From assembly GCA_945897785.1 (NCBI GenBank), contig CAMDGD010000017.1, positions 1 to 38,532 of the forward strand: 38,532 nucleotides of DNA. Reading direction: 5' to 3'. Every line of letters begins with the position of its first letter. The stretch's first letter is position 1. Below are positions 26,438-33,950 of this stretch, piece after piece. Position numbers and translations under genes: made by a program. The DNA comes from Paludibacter jiangxiensis (GTDB lineage Bacteria > Bacteroidota > Bacteroidia > Bacteroidales > Paludibacteraceae). The notes under the pieces are model-generated. The model made no database searches. It was not told the origin of the DNA and saw only the letters and a list, made by a program, of their open reading frames with translations.

Positions 26438-28300
26438 TTACTGGAATGTTACCGTTCTAAAAGAACTATCAGGATTTCTTAGTACAGAGAAATTAATGGT
26501 GGCAGTATATGATTCTGTTTGATCATTACTTTCAATTACCCCGGTAACTGTTCCTTCAACCAATCCGCCTACAGGGCCAACTTGTGTTACATGAATTGAG
26601 CCTGAAACTAGGTTGTAAGTTTTATCACTTAAAGTTACATAAACGGAGAAACCTTGTTGGTCTTGTTGTGCAGCATAAGTGTAAGTCCCGGTAGAAGTAA
26701 TATTTTGTAAATAAACCCAGCAGTTATTTCTTGGTTCAATAGTATTGTATTGGTTTTCGAATACTTCTTTTGAGGATTGTGAAATGTTTAAGAAGCTGTA
26801 CATATCTCCTTCTTGAGATAGTTGAGCTGTTCTTTCTCCGTCTAATACAAATACTTGGTTTACATAAGTGCCTCCTGTTAAGGTAATTTTATTGTTCCCA
26901 ACAGGAATAGAGGTACATACCTGAATATTTCCTGCATCAATATTTTGACCTGCCGTGCCAAATGCAGACTTTTCGCCATAGTTTCCGCCTCTGTACGCTG
27001 TAATATTTATATAGCTAACATTGCTTCCAACAGGAATAGCAAAGCTTCCATTGGTGGTTTTTGTAGCGATTGATACGGTTTTGTAAGCGGTATAATCATA
27101 GTAAGAAAGAATAATGTTTGCTTCCTCTCCGGTGGTAGATGTACATGAACTAACAGTTCCAGTTACTTTTGGCATGGTAGGTACGGTGAAGTTAACCGTA
27201 GCTTCATCGCCTCCGTTTAGTGCAGCAACATTTTGAGGAGTAATAGATTGATTATAATAATCGGTAGCTTTAATGCTTACTGTTATTGGCGTGTTTGCTG
27301 GAACAAATGCGCTGTATTGTCCTTGTTGGTTTGTAATTCTGTTTACCTGTTCAATAATTACTTTTACACCCGATAATGGAGCTCCTGATGCATCTGTTAC
27401 AGTTCCTTTTACAGTGGCTCTGCTTTCTGGATAATCTAGGTTTACCCAAGAAAAGTGTGTTACGGATCCTTCGTAGTAAGTGCCATCCTGACTTTTTGTA
27501 GCTACACCTTCTTCTACCCAAACACCTTTTGTTTGGTCAAAAGACCATAAAGGCATGGTCGCAGGTGCACCAGTTTGTTGTGAAGCAACAATAGGAAATC
27601 TAACGGTAGCAGTAGTTCCGTCGGCAATTTGTAGTTTTGTGCCGGCACCGTCAGATAAATTTACATTCATCATTCCGTATGAAATTAAAATAACGCTTTC
27701 TTCACTGCTGGTAATAGCTGCAAGGTCTCCTCCGGGCATTAATTCCGAAAAATTTTCGTTTTCAGGCGATAAATAAAATGTTTCCATTGTAGCAGTTCCT
27801 GTAAAAGCTTCGCCGGTTGCTGCGTTCTTTAAGCCATTAGCCGGAATAGTTACGGTGGCACCGGATACTGTAGTAACTCCTTCAGTAGAACTTGAGAAAG
27901 TTGTGCTTGCTACAGTTCCAGATGTAGATTTGCTTTTTAGCGTTGAATTTAAGATAAGTGATTTTTCGCTAGCGCTTTTTGTGCTGCTTTTAAATACATC
28001 AAAATAACCTGTTTTTGTCATTTTAATGGTTACTCGGCTAGAAACAACGGGAGCTTCGTAAAGACAGTAAGCACCATCGTTACCAGTTGAAGTTGTTTCT
28101 GTACCCGAACTTACAGAAACTCCGTTCATTGGGTTGCCGTTTTCGTCAGTAACAATACCGGAAATAATAGCTGTGCCTGTTGATGGAGGGTTGGTGTTTT
28201 CGCTGTCGGTTGTTGGGTCTGTTTTGTCATTATCTTTACACATAGTAAATGTGCCGATAACAAATAAAAGACTGAATAAGAGTAATGCTAGTTTTTTCAT
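26438..28300 (-). CDS. Large lipoprotein with carboxypeptidase-regulatory-like domains
   Basis: A 620-residue surface or periplasmic lipoprotein (lipobox FTMC, Cys21), followed by a Thr/Ser/Pro-rich spacer. Two CarboxypepD_reg-like beta-sandwiches are visible. The first is at about 45-115 (ISGIVTDENGNPMNGVSVSS) and the second at about 297-370 (VKGTVTDASGAPLSGVKVII). Between them lies a segment with VTIPANGL and a THFSWVNLD ending, seen in other large surface proteins of this group. Further beta repeats fill the C-terminal half. No catalytic site is visible, so an adhesive or structural role is likely. It has its own -7 box. Confidence 0.75.
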   Translation of the reverse strand: MKKLALLLFSLLFVIGTFTMCKDNDKTDPTTDSENTNPPSTGTAIISGIVTDENGNPMNGVSVSSGTETTSTGNDGAYCLYEAPVVSSRVTIKMTKTGYFDVFKSSTKSASEKSLILNSTLKSKSTSGTVASTTFSSSTEGVTTVSGATVTIPANGLKNAATGEAFTGTATMETFYLSPENENFSELMPGGDLAAITSSEESVILISYGMMNVNLSDGAGTKLQIADGTTATVRFPIVASQQTGAPATMPLWSFDQTKGVWVEEGVATKSQDGTYYEGSVTHFSWVNLDYPESRATVKGTVTDASGAPLSGVKVIIEQVNRITNQQGQYSAFVPANTPITVSIKATDYYNQSITPQNVAALNGGDEATVNFTVPTMPKVTGTVSSCTSTTGEEANIILSYYDYTAYKTVSIATKTTNGSFAIPVGSNVSYINITAYRGGNYGEKSAFGTAGQNIDAGNIQVCTSIPVGNNKITLTGGTYVNQVFVLDGERTAQLSQEGDMYSFLNISQSSKEVFENQYNTIEPRNNCWVYLQNITSTGTYTYAAQQDQQGFSVYVTLSDKTYNLVSGSIHVTQVGPVGGLVEGTVTGVIESNDQTESYTATINFSVLRNPDSSFRTVTFQ

Positions 28301-28358
28301 AATTGTTTTGGATTTTTATTGTAAATAATTGAAGTTTTAAAACAAAAAAATTCAAGGT

Positions 28359-28366
28359 CAAAAGTA
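28359..28366 (-). promoter_or_regulatory. Bacteroidota -7 box for the large lipoprotein
   Basis: The minus strand reads TACTTTTG, an exact TAnnTTTG match, 58 nt upstream of the ATG at 28300. Confidence 0.5.
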
Positions 28367-28446
28367 AGGTCAATTTTTAAAAATTGTATATCAAATGATA
28401 AAAACTATCAGTGCAAATCTGCAATTTTCTGTTTTTGATATAGATA

Positions 28447-29142
28447 TTACACTTGTAGGAAATGTAGTATATATGTTATTAGTTCTTTTTCGTTGGTGTC
28501 TTGTTGTAGTGTTTTAAGTGCTTTTATGCGGCTTATTTCAGGAGTCATTTTTTTTCTTAGTAAAAATTGGATGTATTGTTCTGTGTATTCCGGATGTCCT
28601 TGTAACGTAATGATATGTTTATTCACTGTTAAACCATCTATTGGGCAAAAAGGACTGGAAACAAAAATTTTGCTTTCGGGCGGAGGTATAACAACTTGTT
28701 CCTGATGAAAATAAAATAATTGAAGTGTTTTTTTTCTGAAAAGAGTAGCTACGGAATCGTCAGAAAATGTGGAAGTTCTAACTCCAAGGCCATTTCCGGT
28801 TATGGTTTTTTCAACTCTACCGCCTAGAGCCTCTGCTATTACTTGATGCCCAAATCCAAAACCAATTATCTTGGCTTGTTCTCGATGTAATTCTTGTATA
28901 AATGTGCGAAGTTCATTTAGCCACGGACTGTCCGACCACGCTTCGAAACGGCTTCCGGGAATAAGATATGTTGCGTTTTCTTCAATGGAGACAGGGAGAT
29001 CTCTAGCAAATGCCTCAAAAATTTCGTAAGTGATGTTGGGTCTAACAGCATTAAAGGCCGTTTGAATCATACTTACATAACTGATATCTTCAAAAGGCAT
29101 TATGTCTTCAAAAATATCGCAAAGCAGTATATTAATTTTCAT
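28447..29142 (-). CDS. Class I GATase-like protein with Cys-to-Gly nucleophile change
   Basis: A 231-residue cytoplasmic protein of the GMP-synthase-like class I glutamine amidotransferase family. Family landmarks are PGSRFEAWSDSPWL (about 62-75, canonical GS...SVYD..PWI), IIGFGFGHQVIAEALGG (92-108) and HPEYTEQY (His183, Glu185). In active members the loop reads G-[IV]-C-F-G-H-Q; here codon 96 is GGA, giving Gly instead of the nucleophile Cys. The rest of the site is well kept. It is therefore probably a pseudoenzyme or a regulator that binds a ligand, or has gained another chemistry. It has its own -7 box and lies next to the terminator of a small lipoprotein gene. Confidence 0.82.
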   Translation of the reverse strand: MKINILLCDIFEDIMPFEDISYVSMIQTAFNAVRPNITYEIFEAFARDLPVSIEENATYLIPGSRFEAWSDSPWLNELRTFIQELHREQAKIIGFGFGHQVIAEALGGRVEKTITGNGLGVRTSTFSDDSVATLFRKKTLQLFYFHQEQVVIPPPESKIFVSSPFCPIDGLTVNKHIITLQGHPEYTEQYIQFLLRKKMTPEISRIKALKTLQQDTNEKELITYILHFLQV

Positions 29143-29187
29143 TGGCTTGGCGTATTATGATTCGCGATTGGGTTTTGATTCCATCAC

Positions 29188-29195
29188 CAAAAATA
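29188..29195 (-). promoter_or_regulatory. Bacteroidota -7 box for the GATase-like gene
   Basis: The minus strand reads TATTTTTG, an exact TAnnTTTG match, 45 nt upstream of the ATG at 29142. It lies directly downstream of the terminator at 29209-29241, so this gene is transcribed separately from the lipoprotein gene before it. Confidence 0.5.
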
Positions 29196-29208
29196 CGATT
29201 TTTTTTGA

Positions 29209-29241
29209 CAAAAAAAAGCCTTCGAGTTTCCTCGAAGGCTT
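29209..29241 (-). terminator. Intrinsic terminator after the small lipoprotein gene
   Basis: AAGCCTTCGAG (29216-29226) pairs perfectly with CTCGAAGGCTT (29231-29241) around a TTTC loop. On the minus strand the stem is followed by a run of T (29217 down to 29211). Orientation and position fit termination of the 29291-29452 gene and support that the small gene is really transcribed. Confidence 0.9.
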
Positions 29242-29290
29242 GGGGTGCAAATTTTCTGCATGTTATGCAGATTGACTATAGGATGTTTTT

Positions 29291-29452
29291 TTATTTGCAA
29301 AAACTTTTACTTCCGCTTCCAACAGTACTTATTGTACTAACTTTTTTGTTGCTAAAACCGCTGTTTTGACGAAAGCCTGAATTGTAAAAAGAGCTACAAC
29401 TTGCTAATAAAGATAGGCTTACTATTAATAGAAATATGCTTTTTGTTTTCAT
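29291..29452 (-). CDS. Small lipoprotein of unknown function
   Basis: A 53-residue predicted lipoprotein: MKTKSIF, a hydrophobic run, then LLASC with Cys19 as the lipidated residue. The short mature part (about 35 aa) is rich in Ser, Gly, Asn and Phe. The ATG at 29452 is chosen because it gives a normal signal peptide; an ATG 24 codons upstream would put a polar stretch before it. No family is recognised. A strong intrinsic terminator 50 nt downstream argues that it is a real transcript. No exact -7 box was found upstream. Confidence 0.7.
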   Translation of the reverse strand: MKTKSIFLLIVSLSLLASCSSFYNSGFRQNSGFSNKKVSTISTVGSGSKSFCK

Positions 29453-29649
29453 GATAATTGTTAGCTTTTGAAAAAAGTGTGTATTACAAATGCTTAATTT
29501 TTTAATCGTTGTGTCAATAATCAAAAAGCATGCCTTATTTTTTATTAATTTAAAGTTAATAGTGGTTTTTTATCTTTCTTAAAAAAGAATAAACGATAAA
29601 GCGTTGCATTTTAGCTTTTTGTGAAAAAAAGTAGTTGAAAGATACTTAT

Positions 29650-30489
29650 TTATTGTGCTATGGATAAAAAATGGTAGCGAATGCTATTGTCAATTTCTAA
29701 TAACAAATATCCCGCATTAGGCAGACCGTCTTTTAGCGCGTCAACACTAAGGTAAGTTGTATTGCCTAATTGTTCGCTATATTTTTCATGATCGTGTCCG
29801 GTTATAACCATATTAACATTGTGTTTGGCAAATAAATCCAATAATATATGCAGTTCCTCTATAGTTGGGTTAGTACTTCCTGTGCGTCGAATACGAAATA
29901 AATTAACATGAGTAAATACAAGGCAGTTTCGATAGTTTGCTCTGTTATTCTTGAGTAATGCTTGCAGCCAAGCCAGTTGTTTTTTTCCTAGCGTACCACT
30001 ACCGGAATCTAGACAAATAAACAGGTCTTTTTGTGTAGGAGTTTGTACGGAAAAGTAATATGATGCACTATTGTATCGTGTAAAATATTCATTCCATCCA
30101 TCAAAATACAGTTCGTGGTTGCCTACGGTAGTAAAAATGGGTAGGGTGGTGTATTGCTTTATAGTTGTGTCAAACAATTCGTAATCCTTGGCATGTCCGG
30201 TGCAAAAATCACCGTTTATTACTACCGCAAGTGCCGAACGGTTTTGGGCGTCTGTTAAAAAATGCGTAAGGTTAATGGTAGTGCCTACATGACTGTCGGC
30301 CATTGTCATTATGATATAACTTTCGTTTGAGGTAGTAATGATTTGGGTTGGATGGCTTTCGTTCCATTGCTGCGACTGTTTAAATCGTTCGTTAACCGAT
30401 GACGGAGAAAATAATATATCCGGTATGTCAATATAATTGCAGGAAGCAAGCAAAATAAGCCATGCTGTAACTAATGCTATTCTTTTCAT
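29650..30489 (-). CDS. Calcineurin-like metallophosphoesterase lipoprotein
   Basis: A 279-residue phosphoesterase exported as a lipoprotein (lipobox LLASC, Cys17), so it acts outside the cytoplasm. The five metallophosphoesterase motifs are intact: Asp65-x-His67 (MADSHVG), Gly-Asp94 (INGDF), GNHE (Asn124, His125), His194 (FTHVN) and GHDH (His232, His234). It therefore has a full dinuclear metal site. Substrate is unknown; purple-acid-phosphatase or nucleotidase-like activity is possible. Its start overlaps the stop of the upstream outer-membrane gene by 4 nt, so the two are coupled and may work together at the envelope. Confidence 0.85.
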   Translation of the reverse strand: MKRIALVTAWLILLASCNYIDIPDILFSPSSVNERFKQSQQWNESHPTQIITTSNESYIIMTMADSHVGTTINLTHFLTDAQNRSALAVVINGDFCTGHAKDYELFDTTIKQYTTLPIFTTVGNHELYFDGWNEYFTRYNSASYYFSVQTPTQKDLFICLDSGSGTLGKKQLAWLQALLKNNRANYRNCLVFTHVNLFRIRRTGSTNPTIEELHILLDLFAKHNVNMVITGHDHEKYSEQLGNTTYLSVDALKDGLPNAGYLLLEIDNSIRYHFLSIAQ

Positions 30490-31223
30490 TTAGTTAAATT
30501 TTTACGATCGTGGCTTTTCTTTTTGTTGATGATACAAGAAATACCTGTTCGTATATAATATCCGTAATAGTGTACGCTTCCGTTTAAGGCACCCGCGCTT
30601 TTGTATCGTCCGTCTATACTAAGTTTAAGGGCGTTTGTGAGCTTATAATACGAGCTGAGATAAAAATGAGGATTGGTTTCTTGATTATACAGAAAATAAT
30701 CCATATTGCTCATACCTATACCAATATTCCATACGTTAGGTGTTGCTTTTAGCCAATAGTTTACATCGTACAGCAAATTCCAGTTTTCGAAAATGGCATT
30801 CTTACTATTGTTGTGCGCGTACAGTTTGCGAAAATGGGTGCCTATTATTGCAGCTAGTTTTTGGTGTTTAGTCCCAACTAAAAAGGCTAGGTTGTGTTCT
30901 CTTATCATAGTACCGGGCTTGTTCCATAAATACACCGTACTTATGTTTATTTTTTTCTTTTTAACTCTGATTTCTTTCTCAGCAAGCAATCGTATGCTAG
31001 ATAAGGCACTTGGGTAATAGTCAACTATATTACTAACAATACCCGATTGAAAGGTGTAGGAAGCTAGTGTAAAATCGCTTATTAAAGCTGTTTTTAGATA
31101 CGGAGAAGTAGCGCTTTGGGTTTGCCCAACTTCCGTGTAAAGCTTCGGAATAATAACCGCATAGCTTGTTGTAACCCATAAAAGCAATATGATGTGTATA
31201 ATTGCAATCCGAAAAACATTCAT
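30486..31223 (-). CDS. Putative outer-membrane protein, unknown, divergent from nikR
   Basis: A 245-residue protein with a signal peptide (about 1-22, cut near SYA). Its mature part has alternating short strands rich in Tyr, Trp and Asn, which suggests a beta-barrel. No named family is recognised. The start is 101 nt from the divergent nikR start, so both promoters share one control region. A near -7 box (TATTTTTA, one mismatch) lies at 31243-31250 on this strand. It overlaps the metallophosphoesterase gene by 4 nt. Location beside a nickel locus makes an outer-membrane metal role conceivable, but this is inference from context only. Confidence 0.55.
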   Translation of the reverse strand: MNVFRIAIIHIILLLWVTTSYAVIIPKLYTEVGQTQSATSPYLKTALISDFTLASYTFQSGIVSNIVDYYPSALSSIRLLAEKEIRVKKKKINISTVYLWNKPGTMIREHNLAFLVGTKHQKLAAIIGTHFRKLYAHNNSKNAIFENWNLLYDVNYWLKATPNVWNIGIGMSNMDYFLYNQETNPHFYLSSYYKLTNALKLSIDGRYKSAGALNGSVHYYGYYIRTGISCIINKKKSHDRKNLTK

Positions 31224-31282
31224 TTTTCTATAATTTTGGGCGTAAAAATAAATAGAATACTTGAGATTACAAGTTTAATATT

Positions 31283-31325
31283 TATCTTTACATCGTGTTA
31301 CTTAATAGTTAAATCGTATTACTTA
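31283..31325 (+). promoter_or_regulatory. nikR promoter region with 13-bp direct repeat, candidate operator
   Basis: ATCGTGTTACTTA (31292-31304) and ATCGTATTACTTA (31313-31325) differ at one base and are 21 bp apart, two helical turns. The second copy runs into the nikR ATG. A near -7 box TATCTTTA (31283-31290, one mismatch to TAnnTTTG) lies just before the first copy, so the repeats cover the expected transcription start and leader. That placement suits repression, possibly by NikR itself. They are direct repeats, not the GTATGA-N16-TCATAC palindrome of E. coli NikR. Confidence 0.5.
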
Positions 31326-31726
31326 TGTCTGTTACTCGTTTTGGTATATCGATAGAACAAGCTTTGCTGGAGGCCTTAGATGAGTATGTTGTTGAAAATC
31401 AATTTAGCAATCGTTCGCAAGCCATTAGGCAATTAATTAGCAAGAATTTGGTTGAAAAAAAATGGCAGTGTAACAATGCTGTTGCAGGTGCAATAACTTT
31501 GTTGTATGATCCAAACAAAAGGGATATTCTGAATCAAATTGCAAAAGTACAAGCAGCGTATCATGCAGAAATTCTCTCTACACAACGGTTTATGCTGGCA
31601 TCTGATAAGTGTATAGAGATTGTTGTTGTAAAAGGAACGGCTCTTCGATTAACACATTTGTCTGATAGTTTGATTGCAATAAAAGGGATTTTTCATGGCA
31701 AATTGAGCATGAGTAGGGCTGATTAA
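31325..31726 (+). CDS. nikR: NikR-like ribbon-helix-helix metalloregulator with altered metal site
   Basis: A 133-residue DNA-binding protein. Residues 1-47 are a ribbon-helix-helix domain (SNRSQAIRQLI) and 48-133 an ACT-like ligand domain ending in the family's KCIEIVVVKG and IKGIFHGKL segments. Aligned to E. coli NikR by the conserved Cys, the Ni2+ ligands His76, His87, His89 and Cys95 correspond to Ala77, Arg88, Met90 and Cys96. Three of four are lost; only the Cys and the His79 equivalent (His80) remain. It may sense Ni2+ by a different site, another ligand, or none. It heads the lar genes and has a candidate operator at its start. Confidence 0.82.
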   Translation: MSVTRFGISIEQALLEALDEYVVENQFSNRSQAIRQLISKNLVEKKWQCNNAVAGAITLLYDPNKRDILNQIAKVQAAYHAEILSTQRFMLASDKCIEIVVVKGTALRLTHLSDSLIAIKGIFHGKLSMSRAD

Positions 31727-31756
31727 TTCAATGTGCCAATTTTAAAATAGTATAGA

Positions 31757-32572
31757 ATGAATAATGAAGAATTGAAAGATAAACTTGATGAGTTAGCGAA
31801 TTGGTTTACGAAAAGAAAGGGTTCTATTGTGGCATTTTCTGGTGGAATTGATTCGGCTTTGGTGTTGTTTTTAGCCCGAAAATTTCAAGGAAAAGAAAAT
31901 GCTATTGGTGTCATTTCAAATTCCGAAAGTCTTAAGCAAAGGGATTTTAATGAAGCGCAAGCGTTTTGTGCTCAATTTGATATTCACTTGGAAGTAATAA
32001 AAACCAAGGAGCTAGAAGATGAACGATACAACCAAAATCCGGTGGATCGTTGTTTTTACTGTAAATCGCATTTGTTTCAGGACTTAAATGAGTTTAGTAA
32101 GCAATACCCTGGTTTTGATGTGTTAAGTGGAACAAATATCGATGACTTGGGCGATTATCGTCCGGGTATCAACGCTGCAAATCAAGAGCGCGTACTTTCT
32201 CCTTTGGCCGATTGTGCTTTAACAAAAGAAGCATTGCGTCAAATTGCCAAACATTTTGGCTTACCTAATTGGAATAAACCTGCCAGTCCATGTTTAAGTT
32301 CCCGTATCCCTTATAATCAATCGGTTACTGCCGAAAAACTAAAACAGGTTGAATTGTCGGAAGACATCTTAAATAGCTATGGTTTTGAAGATGTGCGTGT
32401 GCGTCATTATGGCTTAATAGGAAGGATAGAAGTGAAGCCTGCCGATTTTTCGAAACTACGGATGGTAGAAAAGGAAGTTATTGAAAAAATTAAAGCCCTT
32501 GGATTTCAAGACTGCGAGATAGATGAAGAAGGGTTGGTTTCCGGTAAGTTGAATCGAGCGATCAACAAATAA
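31757..32572 (+). CDS. larE: ATP-dependent sacrificial sulfur transferase LarE
   Basis: Third step of nickel-pincer-nucleotide synthesis: adenylates and thiolates the pyridinium biscarboxylic acid mononucleotide made by LarB. The 271 residues include the PP-loop SGGIDS (28-33) and the Cys-bearing loop PASPCLSSRIPY, where Cys179 matches the sulfur-donating Cys176 of Lactobacillus LarE. A further pair, Cys99 and Cys102 (RCFYCK), accompanies it. LarE proteins with this three-Cys pattern are thought to hold a [4Fe-4S] cluster that regenerates sulfur, so this one may be catalytic and not sacrificial. It lies 30 nt after nikR and 26 nt before larC. Confidence 0.93.
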   Translation: MNNEELKDKLDELANWFTKRKGSIVAFSGGIDSALVLFLARKFQGKENAIGVISNSESLKQRDFNEAQAFCAQFDIHLEVIKTKELEDERYNQNPVDRCFYCKSHLFQDLNEFSKQYPGFDVLSGTNIDDLGDYRPGINAANQERVLSPLADCALTKEALRQIAKHFGLPNWNKPASPCLSSRIPYNQSVTAEKLKQVELSEDILNSYGFEDVRVRHYGLIGRIEVKPADFSKLRMVEKEVIEKIKALGFQDCEIDEEGLVSGKLNRAINK

Positions 32573-32595
32573 ACAAATCAACAAATCAACAAATA
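32564..32595 (+). repeat. Four tandem 8-bp repeats at the larE-larC junction
   Basis: Four consecutive copies of AACAAATM (M is A or C) run from the last codons of larE, through its stop, to 4 nt before the larC start. Copy-number change would alter the spacing between the genes but hardly the LarE protein, because the stop falls inside the array. Confidence 0.85.
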
Positions 32596-32598
32596 AAC

Positions 32599-33777
32599 AT
32601 GAAAATACTCTATTACGATTGCTTTGCCGGCATAAGCGGAGACATGAACCTCGGAGCTATGCTCGAGTTGGGTGTGCCTGAATCGTATTTGGTTTCCGAA
32701 CTAGAGAAACTCAATATCAAAGGGTTTAGTTTGAAGGTTGAGGCAGACTTACGCAGAGGTATCTCCGGTACCAAAGCACAGGTGCTGGTGAAAAAGAATC
32801 TGTTCGAGAAACACCGTCACTTGCGTCATGTAGAAGAAATAGTGAATGGAAGTACCTTGTCTGATAATGTAAAAAAATTATCGATGAAGATATTTACGCT
32901 GATTGCAGTTGCCGAAGCCAAGGTGCATCAGATTGATATACAGAAAGTGCATTTTCATGAGGTTGGAGCGCTAGATTCTATTGCTGATATTGTTGGTGCA
33001 GCCATTTGTTTAGATTATTTACAGGTCGATAAGGTGATGGCTGCTCCCATACAATTAGGAGGTGGTACCGTAAAATGCGATCATGGCATAATGCCTGTTC
33101 CGGCACCCGCAACAGCCGAAATTGTTAAAGCTGTACCTGTGAAAACCGGCTTGGTACAACACGAAGCAACCACGCCAACCGGAGCGGCTATTTTGGTTGC
33201 AACGGTTGATGAGTTTACAGAGAAAATTGATTTCCCAATTATAAAAACAGGCTATGGTATTGGTATGCGTGATGTATCGGAAGTGCCCAATGTGTTGCGC
33301 GTCTATTTGGCTGAAACTACTACTGATACGAACATGCACGATGTGCTAGTGGAAGAAGCTATTGTTCTTGAGTGTAACATCGACGATATGAATCCGGAAC
33401 AATATGGCTTTGTATTGGATAAACTTTTTGATGCAGGCGCAAGCGATGCGTGGATGGTGCCAATTATCATGAAAAAATCCCGTCCGGCAATTATGTTATC
33501 CGTTTTATGTACAACCGATAAAGCTGCACAGATGAAAGAAATTATCTTTAAACATACTTCCAGTATTGGTTTGCGTGAATCTTTGGTTACAAAAAGCATG
33601 TTACACCGTAAAGCAATTACAGTAAGCACTAAGTTTGGTGATGTTCGGGTGAAGCAATGTGTGTATCAAGGAAAAGTTGTTCGTTCAAAGCCTGAATTTG
33701 AAGATTGTAAAGTACTAGCAAATCAACATACTATTTCTATTGATGAAGTGGAAAACGAAGTACTTAAGAATATATAA
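32599..33777 (+). CDS. larC: Nickel-pincer cofactor biosynthesis protein LarC (nickel insertion)
   Basis: CTP-dependent cyclometallase that inserts Ni2+ into the pincer nucleotide, the final step. The 392 residues form one uninterrupted frame; Lactobacillus plantarum makes it from larC1/larC2 by ribosomal frameshift, which is not needed here. Landmarks are YYDCFAGISGDM at the N-terminus, VHFHEVGALDSIADIVG, EATTPTGAAIL and the C-terminal ECNIDDMNPE. A His-containing segment KHRHLRH (about 71-77) may contact nickel. It follows larE closely; larB comes after a 173-nt spacer containing a long inverted repeat. Confidence 0.93.
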   Translation: MKILYYDCFAGISGDMNLGAMLELGVPESYLVSELEKLNIKGFSLKVEADLRRGISGTKAQVLVKKNLFEKHRHLRHVEEIVNGSTLSDNVKKLSMKIFTLIAVAEAKVHQIDIQKVHFHEVGALDSIADIVGAAICLDYLQVDKVMAAPIQLGGGTVKCDHGIMPVPAPATAEIVKAVPVKTGLVQHEATTPTGAAILVATVDEFTEKIDFPIIKTGYGIGMRDVSEVPNVLRVYLAETTTDTNMHDVLVEEAIVLECNIDDMNPEQYGFVLDKLFDAGASDAWMVPIIMKKSRPAIMLSVLCTTDKAAQMKEIIFKHTSSIGLRESLVTKSMLHRKAITVSTKFGDVRVKQCVYQGKVVRSKPEFEDCKVLANQHTISIDEVENEVLKNI

Positions 33778-33779
33778 GA

Positions 33780-33936
33780 ACCTACCCCCAGCCATCTCCC
33801 AAGGAGGGGGAGTGTAAATGCACAAACTTTATTTTTTAGATAGAATTTGAATTTTTTGATAATTAAACGAATAGTACTAACTTCCGATAGCCGACTCACA
33901 CTCCCCTTCCTTGGGAGGGGGCGGGGGGGAGGTCGG
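33780..33936. repeat. G/C-rich inverted repeat pair, probable dispersed intergenic element
   Basis: Two imperfect inverted arms (about 33780-33815 and 33898-33933) flank some 80 nt of AT-rich DNA in the larC-larB spacer. Each arm contains a run such as CTCCCAAGGAGGGGGAG, very unlike the AT-rich surroundings. Each arm can also fold on itself. CCGAC/GTCGG (33891-33895 and 33932-33936) adds a stem around the right arm. Such CCCC/GGGG arms resemble short repeats scattered in many Bacteroidota genomes. No coding potential is seen. Confidence 0.75.
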
Positions 33937-33950
33937 ATATTTAACTTATT

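Noticed and set aside
32564-32595. CRISPR-like repeats
   Set aside because: Units are only 8 bp, contiguous and without spacers.
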